Shown: in pieces, positions 1 through 10,085 of the stretch | Numbering within the stretch: the stretch's first letter is position 1 | Layout of the letters: each line of letters begins with the position of its first letter | Source of the DNA: Bemisia tabaci | Lineage: Eukaryota; Arthropoda; Insecta; Hemiptera; Aleyrodidae | Assembly (NCBI RefSeq): GCF_918797505.1 | Contig: NC_092799.1 | Span: forward strand, 32,066,597 to 32,130,596 | Reading direction: 5' to 3' | DNA length: 64,000 bases | Notes under the pieces: generated by a model | Database searches by the model: none | The model's input: the letters and a program-made list of their open reading frames with translations, nothing else | What the model was told of the DNA's origin: nothing | Translations under genes and position numbers: made by a program

Positions 1-1550
1 ATTATTCACGGACACTTTTTAGCCGTAACCATCGGAAAAAATTCAGAGTAACCATGATTTTCTCAGACATTTAAGGGTCGTCGTTGCGAGGAAGGGCATT
101 TTTAGAAAAAAAATTAAAAAGAAAAAGTCGGTTTTGACTCATAGAATACGCTCCTGCGGTCAAGTAGTGTAACCCTGAGGCACCCTGTATATATGTACTT
201 AAATATTCTGATGATGTACTTAAGTATGTACTGCGTAGTGATAAAGAGAGTTCCACGATTCAGTGATGAATTGATTTCCCTTCCATTGATGCCATTCACT
301 ACATTTAATCAGTTGGTTACGACTACCTATAACTGAGGTGGCGCCTCTCAATTTGCTAATGGAAAAATTACATTGACTCGAAAACTTTTCCCCCTGAACT
401 GTACAATAACCCTTTCGCATATTACGCTTGCACGCCTCAACCTAGGGTTGTTAATAATAAGCTTCAACAGAAAACTGCGCACTGAGTTTCACTACCACCA
501 ACCAAATATTTACGAAGCCAGTCAAAGCTCGGAGTGATTTCAAAACTCTAAGTCTGGTCTTATTAAAAATTAAATCATCATGGAATTCCGAAGTATACGC
601 ATAACAAAATGCCAATCAAACGAGGAAAAAAATAGCATTGTTGTCCTCGCCGATTTATTTCCGAGTATAGGTTTTTTATCGCGCCCTGTGCGACAGCGTC
701 GTCGAACAGTGCAATATATGTACAAACGTTTTTTGTAAAAATGTGTGCAAATGATACTCGCAAAAATTGTTGTAGTAGCTCTGAGCATGAAAAATGTGCG
801 CATACGTTCGCAGCTCCGTAAGTTGTGGTTACAGGGGAATGCGCAGCTGCACAACCCAGGTTTTTTTTTTTTTTTTTTTTTTTTTGGAGGAGTTGAAACT
901 TAGAACATTCAAAGCACTATCAAATGTGTTAACAGTTTTCAGCACGATTGCTCTGCGTTTATGAGACATAGTGTTTGTACAAAATGAAGATTGATGACAT
1001 TTCTCGCGTGCGTTGAAAAATAACTTATCCGTCAAATTAAAATTTAGTGACAAAAATGTTGAATCGATTTCCCTTTTGGTATGTCAATTTTTGAGGAAAT
1101 AATTTCATTTGGAATGCTTTTTCCGATTCATGACATATTTGCTGGTTCAAAGTCATGAAAATGTTTATTTATTTTATATTAGCAACAGGCTCGCACTGGC
1201 CATAAGGCCAATCTGCCATTGGCAGATACGTCCCTTGACGCACCGAAAACGTGCCCCTCTGACGGATAGAATAAGAAGGAAAACAAGCAGTGAACTCCAA
1301 CACAATGTGTTGATAAGGCGCGTCATTAACTCGCACATATCAACCCCTTTAGTTTTCATTTACAGAGATTTCAAAATAGGCAAACAGCATAAAAAGAGAA
1401 TTCACGATCCAACACTGCGAGGTCAAAGACGCACCTTGACGAGACCGTGTATTGTGAAAGTAGAAAGCTATTCGATCGAATTTAAGTTTTTTGATCTGCC
1501 TCAAGCAAAATCTTATCAGATTCTTGAAGAAAAGTGCTACGGAATAATTT
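1..1550. other. No supported gene
   Basis: AT-rich. A CACCCTGTATATATGTAC transposon-end-like word is at 182. A T run sits at 860-885. A frame of 147 codons at 1109-1552 matches nothing I know and lacks coding composition. Confidence 0.5.
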
Positions 1551-2577
1551 AAGCGAAGAAAGGAAAAATTCTGTCGAACTCCTAGAAGATAAAGTCGATT
1601 TAAAGGTATTTTGGGGCTAAAATACCCAAATCACCGGTAGTAAAAATCCCGTTATATTATTGAAAAGAAATTGACTCGATATAAATGCAATTGCATTAAA
1701 TACGTCTTGATTTTGTTATTTTAAACGTCTTTCCATGCAAAGAAGTTCAACCATGTCGTTGCTTTATTCATTCATGAATTGAAAGTAAGCAATCTACATC
1801 CCGAAAATCTACTGATTTGCCGTAAAAAATTGCAGAAACTTGATATACCAGGTCGATGCACCCACTCGTTGAATTTACCAACCAATTTTGTGAGTGCAAA
1901 TGTGTAAGAATCAATATGCTATAGTCATTTTGGGTGCATTTATTTTTCATGAAACAATAATAATTTCAATCCCGAAAAACCATCAATTTTCCGTATAAAA
2001 TCGAAAAAAATCAAAATATGTCAACTCCCCGACGTGAAAATTAGATTCTACGTATGTAAAATGTAAATACTTATGTATCGATATGCTGAACAGAACTATG
2101 TGTGGACAGTCAGAAGCCCGCGGCAACATTAATTCAACAGAAAAACTGTAAAAATTAGATAGGATTTTAGCCGCTTTGCCCGCCTCTCCTCGCTACTTAC
2201 AACAAACCGTTCTTATACTCATCTCAAAATTTTTCTCAGAGCTTTGGGTTATTATCAGCTTCCATTTAAACTCCGGTTCGATGGCCGAATCGGCTGCCAA
2301 AAAAGCAAGCCACTGTTGAGGGGTTCTATGAGAAATTCGTGATATTATCGGCTCTCAGGAAATCACCCCATGGCTAAAATTGGTGGTATAAATGTTTAAG
2401 TGCTTAAAATAATCGTATTCAAGAAACTAAGGAATTAAACTATGGAGTCAATTTCTTTTTAATAATATAACGAATTTACTACCGGTGATTTAGCTATTAT
2501 AGCCCCAGAATACTTTTAAAGCGCCTTTGCGTTCCAGAATCTCGACGGAATTTTTTTTTTTTTTTTTTTTTTTGCTT
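1551..2577. mobile_element. ~1-kb non-autonomous DNA transposon with ~100-130-bp inverted ends
   Basis: The left end (about 1551-1686) and right end (about 2435-2577) are inverted copies. Both contain CACCGGTAGTAAA or its complement and a GAGTCAATTTCTTTT block, and end in TTAAGC / GCTTAA. The right end has a 23-nt T run (2550-2572). No transposase frame inside. Confidence 0.6.
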
Positions 2578-2579
2578 AA

Positions 2580-4062
2580 ACGATTCAAGAAACATTGTAG
2601 TTAAAAATATAAAGATTTTTCGATTTGGACGTATGAAAAATGTTTAACTCGTTCAGGCACACCGTGTATTGTATGGAGTACTGCTGTTATTCGACCGTTG
2701 TCTTCAGGTCAAAATTCTTACAAAGAAGCCCCTTGCAAGAGGCAAATTTTTTGTAATTTCTCCCAGTTTTTTCAGCGTTAGGTATATAAATGAATTGTTT
2801 GTCAAATTTTGAGGTCAATTATATTTAATTGTAATTTATACTTTCTTTTTTTCCCCTTCATTTTATTTTTCGTATCGAGGAGTCGAGGTTTTGTTGATTT
2901 CTTCGGATTTCGATTACTGTAACTTCTCTTCTATTCGGCCGATTTTTATGAATGAGGTCTCTTTTTATTTGTGTTTTAACGGAGAGTAAGGAAAAAATTG
3001 CTAAATACATGCGAAACAATTTTTTTTGAAAATTGGATGAATCCTAGCGTGACGGTGAAATGGTTAATGAAGCGTGAGTAATTGGGGTACGGGTATCGGC
3101 CGCGTTGGGACCCAAGGCCCATTGTTCTTCGTGACGCCGACGCAGTGATCAGGAGCGTGGGGACGAGAGGGCTTAGTGGACTCCTGTATGAGCCACGTTT
3201 AGCAAATGGTCTAATGAGTCTCGAGGCTCATCACAGATTGCACTTACCACTATCCTGGTGGCCCCGGCTATCAGAGCAAGGAGTACCAACTTTTGAAAAG
3301 GATAACAGTGTTGTGGAGATATGTCAAAGCAACGTTGTGAACAAAACGGAGTGAGTGAAATTCTCATTCAAGGAGTGCCGAACTGGTCAGCCATCCTCGA
3401 ATCAGTTCGCTTGCTTCCGCTTATATATGCATATTTTAAATCAGCGCGCCCCATTCTAAGGTTTTTTTAAAAAAAACCAAGAAACGTAGACTCTTGGTAT
3501 TCATTACACATAAACTAGCGAGCCCCAGAATGAGAAACAAATTTTAATCATTATTATTGACGGATTAGTAAACTTTTTACACGCTTTGGAAAATCTCAGA
3601 AGTTCGCGGTAGTCACTTTTCGGTAAGGAACTAGGGGACTCGGTTATTGTATCGAGGGGGGGGTCGAAACAATCGCAAAGGCGGTATACTACGTATACGC
3701 GCCAAAAGTTACGAACGAGAAAATATGCAGAAAATTTCGTAAACGAACGGGAGGAGAGAGAGAGAGCAAGGAGTAATGAAAGGTGCTCGTACGCATGATT
3801 GTGGTGAACGCAGGTCCGGGAACTTTTTTCTGAAGTCGAAACACTTTTTATGAAATTTTCACCTTTTTGTTGACATACAGGCGCTTTATAATTCCTCTCT
3901 TTCATCCGCCGCTACGTGTAACTCCCTTAGAACCTATGTTCGGTTCGATTTTTCGACGTGCGCTTTTCATACAGCGCTTAAGAGACCCTTAAACATATTT
4001 CTTACTTTTCAAAATGCCCATTGATTTGGACATAAACCATAGCATATTTTGAGCAAACTTAA
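2580..4062. other. No supported gene
   Basis: A frame at 3082-3354 has raised GC content and reads as 90 codons, but it has no recognised motif and no splice signals I trust. A GAGAGAGA run lies at 3753-3764. Otherwise unremarkable. Confidence 0.45.
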
Positions 4063-4076
4063 CATTAACTTATCTA

Positions 4077-4637
4077 CATACATACACGAAGTCGCTTTCA
4101 TAGCGCCGCCTCGCGCTCTGCGACGCCCAGTCGCCATTGCCCCCTATCCTCCCAGAGATCATCAGGCAATTGGCACCTTCTGATCTCCTCCTCCACCCCT
4201 TGTCGCCAACCTTTCACAGGACGTCCACGCCGTCGCCTTCCGGGAGGAACCCAATCGAAGACCTGCTTGGGCAACCGGTCGTCTGCCATCCTTCGCACAT
4301 GTCCATACCAGACCAACTGCTTGGACCTGATATCGTGCACGATGTCCTTCTCCACACCCATGATCTCGCGTACTTTTACATTGCGGATACGCTCTCTTCT
4401 TGAGATGCCAGCAGACCTCCGCCAAAAGTCCATCTCAGTTGCCCTAAGCTATGTCTTCAGTTCTTTTCTTGAGTTGCCAGACCTCACTCCCGCAAGTTAC
4501 GATACTCTTCACGATGACGTCGTAAATTTTCCTTTTGGTCTCCTTGGAGATACTCTGGTCCCAGAGAACCCCATTTAGCATCGCGATAGCTTTCCTGCCT
4601 TGCACATTCCGATCTTTAATAGCCCGATCCAAATTTC
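4077..4637 (-). mobile_element. 5'-truncated non-LTR retrotransposon (reverse-transcriptase C-terminal end) with 14-bp target-site duplication
   Basis: Two - strand frames (4444-4632, then 4098-4433) together give the C-terminal part of a LINE-type reverse transcriptase. The first has a TCGSEVWQLKKR motif and the second has RRSAGISRRERIRN, KQLVWYGHVRRM and PGRRRRGRP motifs. A frameshift or stop separates them, so it is dead. The 14-bp sequence CATTAACTTATCTA sits on both sides (4063-4076 and 4638-4651), and the 3' end carries a short GTATG-type tail. This is a typical target-primed insertion. Clade is uncertain; RTE-like or Jockey-like is possible. Confidence 0.85.
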
Positions 4638-4730
4638 CATTAACTTATCTAAATTTTTAAAAATAAGAGACATCTAAACGTGACACCACTATTTGCTTAA
4701 GATGGATGTCCATTTTCCATATGAAAACTT

Positions 4731-5060
4731 TAAGGCGCGTTAGCGTGAGTTGTGACGCGTGAACTTGCAATGCTCTGCTCCATGCTGCTAGTGCTATAGT
4801 GAGATTTGGAAGAAAAGTCAAAAAAACGAGGCCCGAACACGTCTCCCTTATCTTTGGCTGTGTTGCTCACGTAGTCCTTGAAGCACCATTATGAATAAGA
4901 CAAACGAAAACCAACACAACATGGAAATAGAGCAAGTGAAAGGATGCGCGTTGACGACGGCGCAGAGATACGACTATTCGTACTTGATGGACGCCCGTGC
5001 TGCATCTCCAAAATTGAAGGCGCGTTGACGCGAGGCGTGAACTCTCAATGCTCCGCTATA
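4731..5060. repeat. Direct repeats of ~45 bp, 287 bp apart
   Basis: The sequence AAGGCGCGTTAGCGTGAG...AATGCTCTGCT at 4731 recurs near 5018 as AAGGCGCGTTGACGCGAG...AATGCTCCGCT. They may bound an old element or be two monomers of a satellite. No coding frame. Confidence 0.5.
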
Positions 5061-5384
5061 TTAAACTGAGAGCTCATGGAAATGTACTTAACCGGAATAA
5101 TATAAATTTGCCACCCACCTCATTCGAAGCGAATTTCGGTCTGTAAAAAGAAAGGGGAGGTCTGGCAGGGCCAACCGGTTGCACCAAAAACATGTACACT
5201 TGATATTGGGCTCATTTCGAGCTGAAAACCTTCCTGATTAAGGATCAGTCAGTCTGGTAGCCCAAACCGGTTGCTTAAGGGCCGCCAGACCGGCTCAAAT
5301 TTGGAAAAAATATTGCCCAAATTCCAACCGGCAACATAAAGTACATCGAAAGGATAAGAAATGGATAAAAACAAACAAGTAAAG

Positions 5385-5557
5385 TAAGTTTGTGCGGATT
5401 CCCTTGAATTTTTTAAGGAATTATCTTCGTACTATGCAGAAGATTCACTATCAGCAAAAAAATCCGCACCGCCGTTTTTATGTAAAAAATTCAAATTGTT
5501 CAATCAAATTTGGCAATAGCTTGTGTGGTTTGGTTTCTTTCTACTTAACGCGGTCCA
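5385..5557. mobile_element. MITE family 6, truncated copy
   Basis: Only the right part is present (GTGCGGATT..., then ATTTGGCAATAGC...AACGCGGTCCA). The minisatellite at 5587 lies just downstream. Confidence 0.65.
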
Positions 5558-5586
5558 CTTGTTTAACTGCAAAGGAGTCCTTTAAG

Positions 5587-5970
5587 GACGTGAATCACAA
5601 TAAACACAACGAACACACCAAAGTCACCAAACACAACAAACACATCAAACACAACAAACACAAGAAACACACCAAACACAACAAACACACCAAACACAAC
5701 AAACACACCAAACACAACAAACACACCAAACACAACAAACACACCAAACACAACAAACACACCAAACACAACAAACACACCAAACACGATAAACACATCA
5801 AACACAACAAACACACCAAACACAACAATCACACCAAACACAACAAACACACCAAACACACCAAACACAACAAACACAACAAACACACCAAACACAACAA
5901 ACACACCAAACACAATAAACACACCAAACACAACAAACACACCAAACACAACAATCACATCAAACACAAC
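5587..5970. repeat. 18-bp minisatellite, about 20 units
   Basis: Tandem AAACACAACAAACACACC-type units, with a few variants that have TCAC, GATA or ATAA changes. In one frame it reads as a His-Asn-Lys-His-Thr-Lys repeat, and on the other strand as Val-Phe repeats. The open frames over it are therefore products of the repeat, not genes. It begins right after a truncated foldback element (5385-5557). Confidence 0.9.
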
Positions 5971-6087
5971 AATTTGGGGTGGTCTTAAGGGGCGCGAATC
6001 GGTCTTCGAGGTGGTTTTAGGGTCTCTGAGAGAGAATCGGTTTCTTTTCATCAAATCCAACTAAAAAATGTTGTTTTTTGATTTCAG

Positions 6088-6321
6088 GTGGAGGAGGAGG
6101 AGGACTCGTTCGAGGAGGGAGGGGGCCACTTCCTCCGAGTGCCGGGCTCCTCGCGACGCTTGAGTTCCATCACCTGCTCCAGTTCGGACGCCTCCTACTT
6201 GTACCTGGAGCGGCGGACCTCCGCCCTCGAGATGGGCTTCCCGCCCAGGCCCTCCATCTGCAAGACCGACAAGGCCCTATCCGAGGCACCGTGGGATTTC
6301 TACTATCCGATTGATATCCAA
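6088..6321 (+). CDS. Penultimate coding exon of an unidentified acidic, Ser-rich protein (gene 1)
   Basis: Internal exon of 234 nt (78 codons), phase 0 at both ends. It follows a pyrimidine-rich acceptor (ATTTCAG, ending 6087) and ends at GATATCCAA before a GTATAT donor at 6322. GC content and codon use rise sharply against the AT-rich flanks, as expected of coding DNA. The peptide opens with an acidic run (VEEEED), then a Ser/Arg-rich stretch (SSRRLSSITCSSSDAS) and a conserved-looking end (APWDFYYPIDIQ). Phase and composition join it cleanly to the exon at 10086. I do not recognise the family and see no catalytic motif, membrane segment or signal peptide. Earlier exons must lie left of this window or be too short to see. 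Confidence 0.72.
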
Positions 6322-6413
6322 GTATATCCCCTCTTATTCAATTTTCTCATAGGATCAAATGGGGATAAATAATAAAGGATCAATAGGTCAAATGGGGCAC
6401 TGAAAAAGTCACA

Positions 6414-6532
6414 GGCTATATAGACATACCGTTCGTTCCGGGTGCTGGAGCCGTAACTTCGATTGCTCCGGGTGCCACTCCTGGAACTTTCGGCCTTTGA
6501 GCCCGGAACGTGGACGGCACGTCTATATAGCC
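6414..6532. mobile_element. 119-bp foldback element
   Basis: Perfect 12-bp ends (GGCTATATAGAC and complement), with the inner GTTCCGGG / CCCGGAAC also paired. It lies 92 bp after the donor of the 6088-6321 exon. Confidence 0.7.
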
Positions 6533-6889
6533 CCTAAGTACGGCTTCCACGGCCGGAATTTTTTTCAGAGGGAGATTTAAGGAAACCTTATACACAGCAT
6601 TATAAAAGTGAAAATTTGTGCGGCCCTCGAGTGAAATCAAACGGTGTAATTCAGTTGAACGAGTCATACAAGTCGGCAAATTCAAATTGAATGATCCAAT
6701 GGGCCAGCGTATTCAAGCGCATTGGGTCAAAGATCCGGATCGTTCGACTTGAACGATCCAACGAGCCAACACATTCAAGCTCATTCGGGATCATTGATGC
6801 TCAATGAAGAATGATTCAAACTCATTCAGGATCATTGAAAATCTATCGATCCTGAATGAGCTTGAATGATCCATTTTTTCTCGGGTTCC

Positions 6890-7055
6890 AAGTCCAGACT
6901 CTTGAAAAGGACGAGAAAAAATGATCTTGATTCAATCGGGTTTTTCCTGAATCGAGAGTTGGAAAAAATACTCTTAATTCAATCAAAATTCAGATTGAAT
7001 CAAGAGTATTTTTTCTTGTCAAATTTTTATTTAGAGCCAAGACTCTGAATCCAAG
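6890..7055. mobile_element. Inverted-repeat element resembling family 7
   Basis: CAAGTCCAGACTCTTGAAAA and ACTCTTGATTCAATC words, with complements on the right (GATTGAATCAAGAGTATTTT). In the intron of gene 1. Ends are decayed. Confidence 0.5.
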
Positions 7056-7566
7056 AGACTTTTTGTTCCCAATGATATCTCCGACTACAACTCGTACCTG
7101 AGTACAAACCGAATGCCTTTGTGCTAAAATGAGCCTTAAAAGGCTGATTTGTTTACATTCAGCGAGCGAACACATTGAATATTCAAGATTGCTCGAGTCC
7201 AGAACATCTCGCAGGATTCGTCACGCCGGCGAGCAGAACCGAGCGAGTTACATTGCGCACTGATTAAACTACTTGTTGCTAGCGCTCGTGCGAACGTGGA
7301 ACACTCCTTGAAGTAGTGATCCCTGAATAATTAAACAAACCTTTCTCGCCCGCGCCGCGCCGGGAGAGGCAACGCCAGTTTCACTCATCCGTTCGGCCTC
7401 TCCGAAGATGAAACTCACTCCTTTCGCGTTCCGACTGGAGCCAGTCGCGAAGCTCAACAAGCTCGCGCTCAATTTGAGCGGTTCTGGTAAAGTTCGCCCG
7501 GACCGAGACGCGTCGGGCACCGCACAGTAAAGCAAGTCACTGAGAAAAGTTGGATATTAGGTAGAT

Positions 7567-7690
7567 TTGGACGCATTTCTGCCAAACGAAAATGTGTGCA
7601 TTAAGACACGAGCCCTGTGACCCTGAGAATATATGCATTATAGGGCTCATGTCATAATGCACATGGTTCCTTTGGCAGAAATACGTCAAT
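7567..7690. mobile_element. Foldback element (TTGGACGCATTTCTGCCAAA)
   Basis: ~124-bp inverted repeat with GGGCTCATGTC in the centre. The element at 27734-27858 is a relative. Confidence 0.65.
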
Positions 7691-7797
7691 TTAAAAGTCT
7701 TATTTTTCGTTAATAGGAAACGTAGAGGTTTAAAAGTAGCTCCATTGATTTTCTTATAAAATCATCTGTTGAAAGCATCTTTTAAAATTTAGAATGG

Positions 7798-8185
7798 GTG
7801 TGTTGCAAACTTCAAACTGTGATTCTTAAGGCAACTGAGATGGATTTCTGGCGAAGATCAGCCGGAATCTCGAGGAGAGATCACGTAAGGAACGAAAGAG
7901 TCCGTGAGATCATGAACGCCGAGCAGAACATCGTGCATGAAATTATGACCAAACAGCTTGTCTGGTATGGTCATGTTCAACGAATGGCGGATGATAGGTT
8001 GCCTAAGAAGGTGCTAGATTGGGTTCCTCCTGGGAGAAGACGTAGGGGACGCCCAGCAAAATCGTGGATTGGTGGCATTCAAGATGAAATCACAAGATGC
8101 CATCTACCAGATGACCTCTGGATCAATAGGCAAGGATGGTGATTAGGTGTCGCAGAGCGCCCGAGCGCGCTGTAAAGCGACTCTA
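7798..8185 (+). mobile_element. Second 5'-truncated copy of the same non-LTR retrotransposon family
   Basis: The frame at 7798-8142 encodes ATEMDFWRRSAGISRRD, KQLVWYGHVQRM and PPGRRRRGRPAKSW, clearly homologous to the - strand copy at 4077-4637 and continuing to the same 3' end (AAAGCGACT). It lies in the intron of gene 1 in sense orientation. No target-site duplication is evident. Confidence 0.8.
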
Positions 8186-8617
8186 AAAGAAAATGACTCA
8201 AAAAGCACGATGATCCCATTGCAAAAGTCTTAAATACACTCCGAAATGCATAATCTGCGTGAGAAATATGCGTTTTTCTAGATAAGCTTTCCGCTTCAAA
8301 AACCATAAGGAACAACTTTTATAGGATAGAGAAATCCTCGAGTGCCTTCAATTTCTTGCATATGCAACACGGTCATCCTCTAAGCGCGAATAGTCGTATC
8401 CTTGTGTTAACATCAACGCAGGCGGAAGACGATGCCTCTTAATTTCCATTAAAAACGGGTATCTACTAAGTGCGTCACATTGTGCTCATTCAACACGGCG
8501 CTAAGTTCCGTTCATCCACGACTTCTGCGATTAAAACTTAAACTTTTCGTATCATAGATCAACAGTGTCTGATGGGGCTGTTGCAAACGTCAGCTGAGGC
8601 AAAAAAGGGAGTTACTT

Positions 8618-8707
8618 TTTTCCACCACTCGCTTATTCCACCAATAGGATCCCTCCATATCCCTTTTGTCTTTTTTGTCTATAGCTTTGTCTGTCAATTT
8701 CAATAAT
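8618..8707. mobile_element. Partial copy of the 35719-35902 element
   Basis: Contains GGATCCCTCCATATCC and GCTTTGTCTGTCAATTTCAA, half of the foldback seen at 35719-35902. Confidence 0.55.
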
Positions 8708-9884
8708 CGGCCCGCGGGTCACTCTCAGTCAGCCTCCTAGACCCCCGATACTCAGTTCGCGAGTGAGTGGAAAATTTTTAAGAGCGGATATTAAAAGTTT
8801 CGAACTTTTGGTATCACCTGGACATCAACAGCTTTCGTATGCAACAAGATTCAAAGAAATCAGCACGATGGTTTCCCAGAATAAAGGATTACCCTCGGGA
8901 TTACTCAAGGATTACAGTTTATAGAATTCGTGTCTGACTTCTCCGAATATCTCGTTCCACTGTGCGGCAAGCGACGGCAGAAAGTGCCTCGGCGTTGACT
9001 TTTCAATTAAACCCTCGGCAAGTTTGCGGCGACGAGAATGGGCTGACTGGCGAACTTGGCGTTTACTTTGGATAAGTACGAAACGATCTCGATATTGACT
9101 CGGGCGCTCCGGGTGAAAATGCCAGTAACAATGGAACTCACCGTCGAAAGGGAAGTGAGAACGTCAGATTGAAATCCAACTTCATCGCTCCTATTGATAA
9201 AAAAGTGAGCCAAACCGCCAGCGGCCCGTTCTGCGGAATGCGAAGAGCGACGCGCAAAAAGAGAAGATCTTTTCCTTCTAGGAAAGGTATCAAAAACATC
9301 ATAATTTTTATTGAAACTGAGTTGTAAGGACGTACGCAGAGAGAAATTTCGACACAGAAGTTTCGTTAATGCGGGAAGTAAAATACAAAATAACCCAAGC
9401 CTTCGGTTGACAATTTTGCAAGAAAATGCTAGCTAGTTTCCTTGTTTTCCTAATTTCCTCTCTTCGTTCTACGTTCTTCGTTCTACGTTTCCTCTCTTCG
9501 GTTCTCCACCTTACTTCCTTTGATGCGCGACGTAAGGGCTCTCAATGAAATGTCCAAGGAACGCAAGCGATAACTATTCGAACACAGATGTCAAGGGGTT
9601 GCATATCCACAAATCTGAAGGAAATTTTTTCCCATGCGTCAAACAGAGTTTCGGAGATGAGTAGATTGCTTTTCTGTTTTGCTCTTTGTGACCCATATGT
9701 GACAATTAAGAGTTTGGTTAGTACGGGAAGTAAAATATAAAATAACCCTAGCCTAGGAGGCTAGGGGCCCAACCAAGGGCTCCTGACAATTTCAAACAAG
9801 GGGACAAGGGTCCTTTGACAATTTCAAAAGGAAATTTCAGCTAGTTCTCTTGAATAAATTAAATGAAAAACGAGTAGTGAATAC

Positions 9885-9917
9885 GCATTCCTCCGATTGT
9901 CGCAATCGGAGGAATGC
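9885..9917 (+). repeat. Perfect 15-bp hairpin with 3-nt loop
   Basis: GCATTCCTCCGATTG, loop TCG, exact complement. It is in the gene 1 intron about 170 bp before the last exon. Confidence 0.85.
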
Positions 9918-10085
9918 ATTTTCCCTGTCGCTTCATTTTTTTTTCCCACCGCGAACTGTACCAAAATTGAAGGAGTTGGCACTCCCTTGTTTCCTCTAAA
10001 GCCCCCCTCTCAAACCTGAAATGTTTGAAAACGTGAACTTTTAAAATGAGCTCAAATATAAAACGGGAAAAATTTTCTTTTGCAG

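Larger units (their letters stand above)
6322..10085 (+). other. Intron between the last two exons of gene 1
   Basis: GT at 6322 and AG at 10085. The intron carries a 119-bp foldback element (6414-6532), a stretch with repeated GAATGATC words (6670-6880), an inverted-repeat element (6890-7055), another foldback (7567-7690), a retrotransposon remnant (7798-8185), a partial foldback (8618-8707), and a pair of GGGAAGTAAAATA-starting direct repeats (9372 and 9722). A perfect 15-bp hairpin sits at 9885-9917. Confidence 0.65.

Noticed and set aside
1109..1552. 147-codon + strand frame
   Set aside because: No motif, no coding bias and no convincing splice context; may be a decayed repeat.
3082..3354. 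90-codon frame starting near a GC-rich stretch
   Set aside because: No motif and no match to rRNA or snRNA that I can recognise.
5587..5970. CRISPR-like array
   Set aside because: Uniform 18-bp tandem repeat with no spacers, in a eukaryotic genome.
5392..5988. 198-codon frame rich in His, Lys, Asn and Thr (and a 165-codon Val/Phe frame on the other strand)
   Set aside because: Both are translations of an 18-bp minisatellite plus a truncated MITE.
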